A DNA stretch of 7,600 nucleotides from JALORV01 sp035429725 (GCA_035429725.1 DAOMFI010000136.1:1-7600); one strand, 5' to 3'; positions 1-5,737 are shown, counted from the first letter of the stretch. Translations and numbers: made by a program. Notes: generated by a model from the sequence alone, not told the origin.

Positions 1-431
1 CGGCTGCCGCCGAGCTGCGTGAGCAGCGCGTTCTCGCGCAGGATGCGCTGGTGTTGCGTCACGTCCGCGAGCTCGACGACGACGCCGCCCGGTCGCCCCG
101 GCTGGTCGAATGGCGTCACCGTGACGTCGAGCATGCGCAAGGGTGCGCCGGGCCCGGCCTCGAACGGCAGCTCGCGACGCGAGTACTGCGCGCCGGTCGC
201 CCGCGACCGGTCGATCACGCCCGCGAGCTCGACATTGCCCTTGAGGAGGTCGCGCAGGCTGCGCCCGGCGGCCTGGTTGCGGCTCACGCCGAAGAGATCC
301 TCGGCGGGCTCGTTCAGGTGGACGACCGCGGCGTCGCCATCGAGCCACAGCACGCTCGAGGCGATGCCGTCGAGCAGGTTGCAAAGCTCGGTTTGCGCCG
401 GCCGGAAGACGCTGCGCGGATCAGCGGCCAC
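1..431 (-). CDS. ntrB: Nitrogen regulation sensor kinase NtrB (GlnL), N-terminal PAS part, cut by window edge
   Basis: This is the first 143 codons of a gene that runs off the left edge. The visible protein is a single PAS sensor domain (about residues 12-125). It has a core 'SVLWLDGDAAVVHLN', a 'LFG' helix, and the exit segment 'GVVVELADVTQHQRILREN', which is the usual NtrB linker before the histidine-kinase H-box. The H-box itself (AHEIKNP in the family) lies outside the window. NtrB is a cytoplasmic kinase/phosphatase that, under PII control, phosphorylates NtrC when nitrogen is scarce. The start is GTG at 431: no ATG, GTG or TTG lies in this frame between it and the upstream in-frame stop at 470-468, which is the stop codon of the DUF4124 gene. 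AGGGAGG (442-436) lies 4 nt ahead. The gene sits 36 nt after the DUF4124 gene, and both follow glnA, so cotranscription is likely. Identity rests on domain pattern plus context; the kinase domain cannot be seen. Confidence 0.85.
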   Translation of the reverse strand, partial: MAADPRSVFRPAQTELCNLLDGIASSVLWLDGDAAVVHLNEPAEDLFGVSRNQAAGRSLRDLLKGNVELAGVIDRSRATGAQYSRRELPFEAGPGAPLRMLDVTVTPFDQPGRPGGVVVELADVTQHQRILRENALLTQLGGS

Positions 432-435
432 CGCG

Positions 436-442
436 CCTCCCT
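436..442 (-). promoter_or_regulatory. Ribosome binding site of ntrB
   Basis: AGGGAGG on the minus strand, 4 nt before the GTG at 431. The motif is strong but the spacing is short. It supports the GTG as the true start, since no other start codon is available after the preceding stop. Confidence 0.6.
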
Positions 443-467
443 GCGGAAGCGCAGCGTCGGCGAACCG

Positions 468-1070
468 TCAGCCGCCGGTCTTCGGCTTCGGAGTCGGTTT
501 TGGCGGCGGGGGCTTCAGGTTGGGCCCTACGGCCGCTGGCGCGCCGATCGTGGTCTGCTTCATGTAGAAGACGACCGGCCCGCTGCGAATCTTCTCGTTG
601 CCCTGCGAATCGACGATCGCCGCGGTGAGCGTGTGCGTGCCGCGGTCGATGCTGGAAAGCGAGTAGGACATCGCTTCGCCGGAACTCCCGACCCGCTGAC
701 CATCCAGAAAGAGATAGATGCTGTCGCCCGGCCGCAGGAACGGATCGGCCGCGATCTGCACCTCGACCACCGAATCGGCATCGAAGTACGAGGTCTCGTT
801 CGCCGGCAGGACGATCTGCAGCGAGTTGTAGCCAGCGGAGGCCGCGGGTGCCGGCGACGAGCCTTCGTTGCCGGATCTGGACGGCGCGGACGCGCCGGAC
901 TGGCCCGGCGACACCGCGATGTCCACGGGGACCGCCCCCGGCCCCGGCACGTCGGAATAATGGACGACGCCGTTGGCGTCCTTCCACATCCACATGCGGA
1001 CCTTCGACTCCTGCGCCTGCGCCACGGCAGCGAGCAGGCACAGCGCCAGCAGCGGCAATCGGGTCTTCAT
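468..1070 (-). CDS. Secreted DUF4124-domain protein between glnA and ntrB
   Basis: A 200-residue protein of unknown function, predicted to be exported. Residues 1-19 form a Sec signal peptide (basic MKTR, then a Leu/Ala core, and AQA as the likely cleavage site). Residues 24-42 carry the DUF4124 signature 'MWMWKDANGVVHYSDVP', a short W-K-D-x-x-G-V-x-H-Y-S-D motif typical of small periplasmic proteins. A Ser/Pro/Ala linker follows, then about 95 residues of alternating beta-strand pattern (from 'YNSLQIVLP' to 'GPVVFYMKQT') that resembles an Ig/FN3-like beta sandwich. The tail is rich in Pro and Lys. ATG 1070 is chosen because it places the signal peptide at the N-terminus; a longer reading to 1382 would overlap glnA. 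Shine-Dalgarno pairing is weak. A poor -35/-10-like pair (TTGGCC at 1108-1103, TATGCT at 1084-1079) just ahead would give an almost leaderless mRNA, but this is speculative. The neighbours suggest coexpression with nitrogen-regulation genes; the biochemical role is unknown. Confidence 0.85.
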   Translation of the reverse strand: MKTRLPLLALCLLAAVAQAQESKVRMWMWKDANGVVHYSDVPGPGAVPVDIAVSPGQSGASAPSRSGNEGSSPAPAASAGYNSLQIVLPANETSYFDADSVVEVQIAADPFLRPGDSIYLFLDGQRVGSSGEAMSYSLSSIDRGTHTLTAAIVDSQGNEKIRSGPVVFYMKQTTIGAPAAVGPNLKPPPPKPTPKPKTGG

Positions 1071-1155
1071 GGCGATCGAGCATAGCGCCGGCACCCATTG
1101 CTGGCCAAGCCACGGTGGTGAATCCGGGACGTGCGTCAACGGATGGCCGGAGAGC

Positions 1156-1187
1156 GCCGGACGGAAGGCATGGACCATCCGCCCGGC
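1156..1187 (-). terminator. Hairpin after glnA: possible attenuator, processing site or weak terminator
   Basis: Ten-base arms at 1156-1165 and 1178-1187 pair with one mismatch around a 12-nt loop, which itself contains ATGG-A-CCAT. On the glnA mRNA this stem starts 17 nt after the stop codon. No U-run follows it, so it is not a classic intrinsic terminator. It could lower read-through or protect the glnA 3' end, giving more glnA than ntrB product. The role is inferred. Confidence 0.35.
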
Positions 1188-1204
1188 ACACGTACCGCCC
1201 GCCG

Positions 1205-2617
1205 TCAGACGCTGTAGTAAAGCTCGAGCTCCACCGGGTGCGTGGACATCCTGAGCTTGGTGACCTCCTGCATCTTGAGGCCGATGTAGGCGTCGAGGAC
1301 GTCGTCCGTGAATACGCCGCCTTCCTTGAGGAAGCCGCGATCCTTGTCCAGCGCCTCGAGCGCCATGTCGAGCGAGTGGCACACGGTCGGGATGTGCTTG
1401 GCCTCCTCGGGCTCGAGGTCGTAGAGGTCCTTGTCCGCGGGGTCACCGGGGTGGATCTTGTTCCTGATGCCGTCGAGGCCGGCCATGAGCATGGCGGCGA
1501 AGCACAGGTACGGGTTCGCCGTCGAATCCGGGAAGCGCACCTCGATGCGGCGGCCCTTGGGATTCATCACGTGCGGGATGCGGATCGACGCGGAGCGGTT
1601 GCGCGCGGAGTACGCGAGCATGACCGGCGCCTCGAAGCCCGGCACCAGCCGCTTGTAGCTGTTGGTGCTCGCGTTGCAGATCGCGTTCAGCGCCTTGGCG
1701 TGCTTGATGATGCCGCCGATGTAGTAGATGGCGATCTCCGACAGGCCGCCGTACTTGTCGCCGGCGAAGATGTTCTTGCCGTCCTTCGCGAGCGACTGGT
1801 TGACGTGCATGCCGTTGCCGTTGTCGCCGACGAGCGGCTTCGGCATGAAGGTCGCCGACTTGCCGTAGCTGGCCGCGACGTTGTGGATCGCGTACTTGAG
1901 GATCTGCACCTCGTCGGCCTTCTTCACCAGCGTGTTGGCCGCGACGTTGATTTCAGCCTGGCCGCCCGTGGCGACCTCGGAGTGGTGCACTTCGACCTTG
2001 AGGCCGAGTTCCTCCATCGCCATGCACATCGCGGTGCGCAGGTCCTGGTACGCGTCAACGGGCGGGACGGGGAAGTAGCCGCCCTTGACGCCCGGCCGGT
2101 GACCGAGATTGCCGCCGTCGGTGTCGCGGCCGGCGTTCCACGCACCCTGGGCCGAGTCGACCTCGTAGAAGCAACCGTTCATCGAGCTGCCGTGACGCAC
2201 GTTGTCGAACACGAAGAACTCGTTCTCCGGCCCCCACAACGACGCGTCGGCGATGCCGGTGGACTTGAGGTACGCCTCGGCGCGCTTCGCGAGCGAGCGC
2301 GGGCAGCGCTCGTAACCCTGCATGTTCGACGGCTCGATGACGTCGCAGCGCAGGTCGAGCGTGGTCTCCTCGTAGAAAGGATCGACCACGGCGGTCGTCG
2401 GGTCCGGCATCAGGATCATGTCGGACTCCTGGATGCCCTTCCATCCTGCGATCGACGAACCGTCGAAGCCCTTGCCGTCCTCGAAGAAAGCCTCGTCGAC
2501 GACTCGGGTCGGCACGGTGACGTGCTGCTCCTTGCCCTTGGTGTCGGTGAAGCGCAGGTCGACGAACTTGACCTCGCGTTCCTTGATCAGCTTGAGAACG
2601 TCGGCAGCAGTGGTCAT
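1205..2617 (-). CDS. glnA: Type I glutamine synthetase GlnA
   Basis: A 470-residue protein, the usual length for dodecameric GSI-beta (469 in E. coli) and alignable end to end. It makes glutamine from glutamate, ammonia and ATP in the cytoplasm. Visible landmarks are the Asp-50 loop 'FDGSSIAGWKG', metal-binding Glu131 and Glu133 in 'GPENEFF', 'VKGGYFPVPP', Glu214 and Glu222, the ATP-phosphate region 'DNGNGMH' with metal ligand His271, the flap 'FEAPVMLAYSARNRS' and 'RRIEVRFPD' with Glu359. The adenylylation tyrosine is Tyr399 in 'DKDLYDLEPEE', so activity is probably controlled by GlnE. Several active-site positions differ from Salmonella/E. coli GS (HHHE is HHSE, RFNT is AANT, HCHMS is HVNQS). 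The start is ATG 2617, with GAGAGGA 5 nt upstream and the family N-terminus directly after; an in-frame start at 2707 would lie within the leader. Transcription is predicted from a sigma-54 promoter with two NtrC sites. Confidence 0.97.
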   Translation of the reverse strand: MTTAADVLKLIKEREVKFVDLRFTDTKGKEQHVTVPTRVVDEAFFEDGKGFDGSSIAGWKGIQESDMILMPDPTTAVVDPFYEETTLDLRCDVIEPSNMQGYERCPRSLAKRAEAYLKSTGIADASLWGPENEFFVFDNVRHGSSMNGCFYEVDSAQGAWNAGRDTDGGNLGHRPGVKGGYFPVPPVDAYQDLRTAMCMAMEELGLKVEVHHSEVATGGQAEINVAANTLVKKADEVQILKYAIHNVAASYGKSATFMPKPLVGDNGNGMHVNQSLAKDGKNIFAGDKYGGLSEIAIYYIGGIIKHAKALNAICNASTNSYKRLVPGFEAPVMLAYSARNRSASIRIPHVMNPKGRRIEVRFPDSTANPYLCFAAMLMAGLDGIRNKIHPGDPADKDLYDLEPEEAKHIPTVCHSLDMALEALDKDRGFLKEGGVFTDDVLDAYIGLKMQEVTKLRMSTHPVELELYYSV

Positions 2618-2622
2618 GGCAT

Positions 2623-2629
2623 TCCTCTC
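2623..2629 (-). promoter_or_regulatory. Ribosome binding site of glnA
   Basis: GAGAGGA on the minus strand, 5 nt before ATG 2617. This decides against the longer upstream reading from 2707. Confidence 0.75.
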
Positions 2630-2702
2630 GATTGCAGCGAATTCGGGTGCCCGGGCTCGCTCGCCGCGACGAGCTCGTGCATGTATCGGGATAGCGGCAG
2701 GA

Positions 2703-2718
2703 TGCACCTAGTATGCCA
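2703..2718 (-). promoter_or_regulatory. Sigma-54 (-24/-12) promoter of glnA
   Basis: On the minus strand the sequence is TGGCATACTAGGTGCA, against the sigma-54 consensus TGGCACG-N4-TTGCW. The GG (-25/-24) and GC (-13/-12) dinucleotides are present at exactly the required spacing. TGGCA and TGCA match fully; the mismatches are C to T and G to A after TGGCA, and the first T of TTGC. It predicts a transcript start near 2692 and a leader of about 75 nt before ATG 2617. Confidence 0.85.
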
Positions 2719-2782
2719 GCGCACCGGTCTGGAGCAAAGAGGGCCCTTCAGGCGTCACTGGAGTGGCATTCCGCAGCCGAGA

Positions 2783-2799
2783 TGCACCACGATTGTGCG
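2783..2799. promoter_or_regulatory. NtrC-binding enhancer, promoter-proximal site
   Basis: TGCACCACGATTGTGCG contains GCAC-N7-GTGC, the core of the NtrC consensus TGCACCA-N3-TGGTGCA. Its centre (2791) is about 99 bp upstream of the predicted glnA transcript start, close to the -108 site of E. coli glnAp2. Confidence 0.8.
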
Positions 2800-2813
2800 T
2801 CTCCGTCTCAAGA

Positions 2814-2830
2814 CGCACTAATACGGTGCG
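2814..2830. promoter_or_regulatory. NtrC-binding enhancer, promoter-distal site
   Basis: CGCACTAATACGGTGCG contains GCAC-N7-GTGC, with ACGCAC/GTGCGT arms of six bases. Its centre (2822) is about 130 bp upstream of the predicted glnA start and 31 bp (about three helical turns) from the first site. This matches the paired, same-face spacing of the two strong sites at E. coli glnA. Confidence 0.8.
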
Positions 2831-2985
2831 TTTCGACATCAAGCTCACCGCTGCCCTAGCCATCCTCGTGGCCGGGTGATTTCACTTATCCCGACTTGTG
2901 CTGCAGCGCGATGATTGCGGAGACTAGTTGCTGCCGCTCAAGAATTTCACCGAAACCGCGGACAAAGCGTCGGGAGTACCTGCAG

Positions 2986-4734
2986 ATGAAACCTGTCTCC
3001 ACGAACGGGCGGTTGCTGCCGCTCGCGATTGTCCTCGGCGTCGCCGCTGTAACCGCAGCCTGCGGATCAAAGGAGCCTTCAGGTGGCGGGGACCAGTCCG
3101 CCGCGGCGCCTGCCGCCGCTCCGAGCCCGTCCGGTCAGCCCGCGGCCACGCCCGGGACCGCGCCAATGGGTCAGGCGGCCGCCCTAGCTGCCCAGTCCGT
3201 CGTCGGGATGACGTGGACACCGGAGGCGCTCGAAGAACTGCTGGCGCCGATCGCGCTCTACCCGGACTCGATGCTCGCGCAGGTGCTGATCGCGTCCACG
3301 AATCCGCAGGAAGTGCTCGACGCCGGCAACTGGCTGCTGCAGAACCAGGGCCTGAAGGGCAAGGCATTGGACGAGGCCGCGCTCAAGGTCGGCTTCACGC
3401 CGCCGATCCGCGCGCTGCTGCAGTTCCCGGAAACCGTGGACATGATGTGCATGCAGCTCGACTGGACGACGGAACTCGGCCAGGCGTTCACTGCGGACCA
3501 GCAGGGCGTGCTCGACGCCGTGCAGCGGCTGCGACGCCAGGCGCAGGACGTCGGCAACCTGAAGAGCTCGCCGCAGCTGAAGGTCGAGACGCAGGAGCAG
3601 AACGGCCAGGAGGTCGTGACGGTGTCGTCACCGAACCCGGAGGTCGTCTACGTGCCGCAGTACGACCCGGTGGCCGTGTATGCGCCGGCGCCGGCGGCGG
3701 CGGCGACAGTTCCGGCGACGACCACCACCACGACCACGACGACCGAGTCCGCCGGCCACAGCACGGGCACCCTCGTCATGACCGGCCTGCTCGCGTTCGG
3801 CGCCGGCATGCTGGTCAACGAGGTCTTCGACGACGACGAGGACGACTACTGGAAGCACCACAACTACTATTACCCGAATTACGGCTACGGCGGCATGCCG
3901 TACTACCCGCCGTATCCCTACCGCCCGGTGTACGGCAACGGGTATTACCCGGCAAACGGCTACAACCGGCCGCCGAACTACCAGCATGGCTTCAACAACA
4001 ACAACATCGTCGTCATCAACAACGGCCAGAACAACTACTGGAACGACCGCAGCAAGCGTGCGACGACCTACCAGAGGAACGGCGGGACCTACCAGGCGCG
4101 CAGCCCGATCAGTTCGGCCAGGCCCAACCGGCCGGAACTCCAGCAATTGAACCAGCGCCAGCCCAGGCCGATGCCGGCGGACGTGAAGCGGCCGTCGAAT
4201 ACGGCGACGGCGTCGAACTGGAAAGGACAGTCGACGTACGCGGGGGCCAAGGGCGGCGGCGCCAAGACTGCCGCAGCGGGACGTCCCGCTGCGACGACCC
4301 AGCAGGCACGGCCCGCGCCGAAGGTGCAAGGTTCCTACGCCGGTGCCACCCCCGATCGCGCGAAGCCGGCACAGGGTGGCTACGCTGGTGCCCAGCCTGA
4401 CCGTGCCAAGCCGGCGCAGGGCGGCTATGCCGGCGCTCAGGCTTCGAGACCGCAGGCCTCGAGCCGCGAGGATCGCGGCTACGGGCAGTCGCAGGCCGCG
4501 CCGAGGCCGCAGCAGGCCGCAAAGCCGGCTCAGCAGCCGCGACCGCAGGCCCAGCCTTCGCGATCCCAGGGCGGTGGCGGCGGCGGGCGGCAGAACGCCA
4601 TGGCCGGATCCGATCGCGGTGCCGCCGATCGCCAGGCGAGCCAGCGTGGCAAGCAGAGCATGCCGCAGGGCGCGCGCAGCAAAGGCGGCGGCGGTGGTGG
4701 CGGTGGCGGTGGCGGCAAGAAGGGCAAGCGCTAG
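2986..4734 (+). CDS. DUF3300 lipoprotein with low-complexity, repeat-bearing C-terminal tail
   Basis: A 582-residue protein of unknown function. Residues 1-26 are a lipoprotein signal ending in the lipobox 'VTAAC' (Cys26, then Gly, so outer-membrane retention is expected). A Pro/Ala linker is followed by the DUF3300 domain (about residues 80-233): 'LLAPIALYPDSMLAQVLIAST', then 'GFTPPIRALLQFPETVDMM', and the closing 'VVYVPQYDPVAVY'. Next come a Thr run (about 245-253), a hydrophobic segment (about 260-278, 'LVMTGLLAFGAGMLV'), an acidic DDDEDD patch, a Tyr/Asn/Pro-rich stretch, and a basic tail rich in Gln, Ala, Pro and Gly. The tail has YAGA repeats and ends in 11 glycines followed by KKGKR. 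ATG 2986 is chosen for the signal peptide and GGGAG (2972-2976, 9 nt upstream); the frame is open further left but without signal-peptide character. The DUF2950 gene follows 9 nt later, so the two form an operon. Confidence 0.9.
   Translation: MKPVSTNGRLLPLAIVLGVAAVTAACGSKEPSGGGDQSAAAPAAAPSPSGQPAATPGTAPMGQAAALAAQSVVGMTWTPEALEELLAPIALYPDSMLAQVLIASTNPQEVLDAGNWLLQNQGLKGKALDEAALKVGFTPPIRALLQFPETVDMMCMQLDWTTELGQAFTADQQGVLDAVQRLRRQAQDVGNLKSSPQLKVETQEQNGQEVVTVSSPNPEVVYVPQYDPVAVYAPAPAAAATVPATTTTTTTTTESAGHSTGTLVMTGLLAFGAGMLVNEVFDDDEDDYWKHHNYYYPNYGYGGMPYYPPYPYRPVYGNGYYPANGYNRPPNYQHGFNNNNIVVINNGQNNYWNDRSKRATTYQRNGGTYQARSPISSARPNRPELQQLNQRQPRPMPADVKRPSNTATASNWKGQSTYAGAKGGGAKTAAAGRPAATTQQARPAPKVQGSYAGATPDRAKPAQGGYAGAQPDRAKPAQGGYAGAQASRPQASSREDRGYGQSQAAPRPQQAAKPAQQPRPQAQPSRSQGGGGGGRQNAMAGSDRGAADRQASQRGKQSMPQGARSKGGGGGGGGGGGKKGKR
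4333..4440 (+). repeat. In-frame tandem repeat in the DUF3300 protein tail
   Basis: Two complete 45-bp units (4333-4377 and 4378-4422) encode SYAGATPDRAKPAQG and GYAGAQPDRAKPAQG. A third, partial unit (4423-4440) encodes GYAGAQ. The two full units match at 13 of 15 residues but only 33 of 45 bases, with seven silent codon changes. A related 'TYAGAKGG' occurs slightly upstream. The pattern indicates an old duplication kept at protein level. Confidence 0.8.
4684..4716 (+). repeat. Poly-glycine codon run (11 GGC/GGT)
   Basis: Eleven consecutive glycine codons, mixed GGC and GGT, near the 3' end of the DUF3300 gene, followed by a Lys/Arg-rich end and the stop at 4734. Such trinucleotide runs can change length by slippage without breaking the frame. 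Confidence 0.8.
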
Positions 4735-4743
4735 GAGACGCAC

Positions 4744-5709
4744 ATGATCACCAGCAACTTCAGTTCGGATCGCGTGCGCTTTGGATTCGCCGTCCTGCTC
4801 GCCGTGACCGCGGCGTGCGTGCTCGCTGCCTGTGGCAGGACCGAGAAGCATGCGTCGTTCAAGAGCCCCGAGGCAGCGGTGGATGCATTCATCGCGGCGG
4901 TACAGCAGAACGACGAGGCCGCGCTCAGGAAGATCCTCGGTCCCGACGTCGACGAGCTGCTGTCGTCCGGCGACCCGGTGCAGGACAAGGCGAGCCGGCA
5001 GCAGTTCCTCGATGCGTACAACGCCAAGCACTCGCTCGCCGAGGAAAGCAAGGGCACGATGACCCTGGTCGTCGGCACGAACGACTGGCCGTTCCCGATC
5101 CCGATCGTCGAGAAGCACGGCAAGTGGCGACTCGACGGCGCGGCCGGCGTGGACGAACTGATCTATCGCCGCGTGGGACGCAACGAGCTCGGCGCGATCG
5201 CTGTCTGCCGCGGATTCGTCGACGCGCAGAAGGAATATGCGTCGGAAGGGCGCGACGGCGACCCTCCGGGCATCTATGCGCTCAAGCTCATCAGCGACGA
5301 GGGCATGCACAACGGGCTGTACTGGCCCACGGCCGAGGGCGAGACCGAGAGCCCTGCAGGCCCGTTCGTCGCGGCCGCGGCCGAGGAAGGCTATCGGCGC
5401 GGACAGGGCCGCACTCCGTACCATGGCTATTACTACCGCCTGCTGTATGCGCAGGGACCGAATGCGCAGGGCGGCGCGAAGGAATACTTCGTGGACGGCG
5501 TGATGACCGGAGGGTTCGCGCTGATCGCGTGGCCCGCGGACTACGGTTCCAGCGGCGTACAGACGTTCATCGTCAACCAGGACGGGAACGTGTACCAGAA
5601 GGACCTCGGCGAGGACACGGCGAAGGCCGTCGAGACGATCAAGACCTTCGATCCCGACAGTTCGTGGACGCCGGTGCCGCCGGCGGACGAAGTCGCGGCG
5701 ACTGGCTGA
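4744..5709 (+). CDS. DUF2950 family lipoprotein
   Basis: A 321-residue protein of unknown function, member of DUF2950. The N-terminus is a lipoprotein signal (residues 1-30) with lipobox 'VLAAC' (Cys30, then Gly). Residues 39-75 ('FKSPEAAVDAFIAAVQQNDEAALRKIL') resemble the opening helices of NTF2-like domains. The family core follows: 'YRRVGRNELGAIAVCRGFVDAQKEYAS', 'GIYALKLIS', 'PAGPFVAAAAEEGY', 'TPYHGYYYRLL' (from residue 224), 'GGAKEYFVDGVMTGGFALIAWPADYG' and 'TFIVNQDGNVYQKDLGEDT'. Length and motif order look complete. The ribosome binding site (AGGAG, 4733-4737) overlaps the stop codon of the DUF3300 gene and lies 6 nt before ATG 4744, so translation of the two is probably coupled. Family neighbours are often DUF3300 proteins, as here; both being lipoproteins suggests a shared envelope location, but no activity can be named. 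Confidence 0.92.
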   Translation: MITSNFSSDRVRFGFAVLLAVTAACVLAACGRTEKHASFKSPEAAVDAFIAAVQQNDEAALRKILGPDVDELLSSGDPVQDKASRQQFLDAYNAKHSLAEESKGTMTLVVGTNDWPFPIPIVEKHGKWRLDGAAGVDELIYRRVGRNELGAIAVCRGFVDAQKEYASEGRDGDPPGIYALKLISDEGMHNGLYWPTAEGETESPAGPFVAAAAEEGYRRGQGRTPYHGYYYRLLYAQGPNAQGGAKEYFVDGVMTGGFALIAWPADYGSSGVQTFIVNQDGNVYQKDLGEDTAKAVETIKTFDPDSSWTPVPPADEVAATG

Positions 5710-5737
5710 GCGGGCCGGTACAAAGGCACCGCTGTCT

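Larger units (their letters stand above)
2618..2985. other. Divergent intergenic region between glnA and the DUF3300 gene
   Basis: A 368-bp regulatory gap. From left to right it holds the glnA leader (2618-2692, with a small GCTCG/CGAGC hairpin at 2659-2674), the sigma-54 promoter (2703-2718), the 8-bp palindrome AGGGCCCT (2740-2747) and two NtrC-type dyads (2783-2830). From 2831 to 2971 I find no convincing sigma-70 or sigma-54 promoter for the rightward genes. Only a 17-codon open frame (2826-2879) with a signal-peptide-like sequence stands out. GGGAG at 2972-2976 is the probable ribosome binding site of the DUF3300 gene. Confidence 0.7.

Noticed and set aside
2618..2707. Extended glnA N-terminus starting at 2707
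   Set aside because: It adds 30 non-family residues, includes the predicted transcript start (2692), and the ATG at 2617 has its own good ribosome binding site.
2721..2735. Third NtrC-like site GCAC-N7-GAGC next to the sigma-54 promoter
   Set aside because: One half-site is imperfect and it lies almost against the -24 element; it could be a weak site but is not supportable from the sequence alone.
848..2821. Long plus-strand open frame (657 codons) opposite glnA
   Set aside because: It is antisense to a full-length, clearly conserved glnA; its Arg/Val/Asp-rich composition is typical of a shadow frame in GC-rich coding DNA.
2912..2935. Possible sigma-54 promoter for the rightward lipoprotein genes (GG ... 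TTGCT)
   Set aside because: The spacing between GG and GC is one base short and TGGCA is missing, so it does not meet the strict sigma-54 requirement.
2896..2985. Extended N-terminus of the DUF3300 protein from a TTG at 2896
   Set aside because: It would bury the lipoprotein signal behind 30 Cys/Arg-rich residues; ATG 2986 puts the signal at the N-terminus.
5710..5737. Terminator between the convergent DUF2950 and LysR genes
   Set aside because: Only a short CGGT/ACCG pairing and no T-run on either strand.
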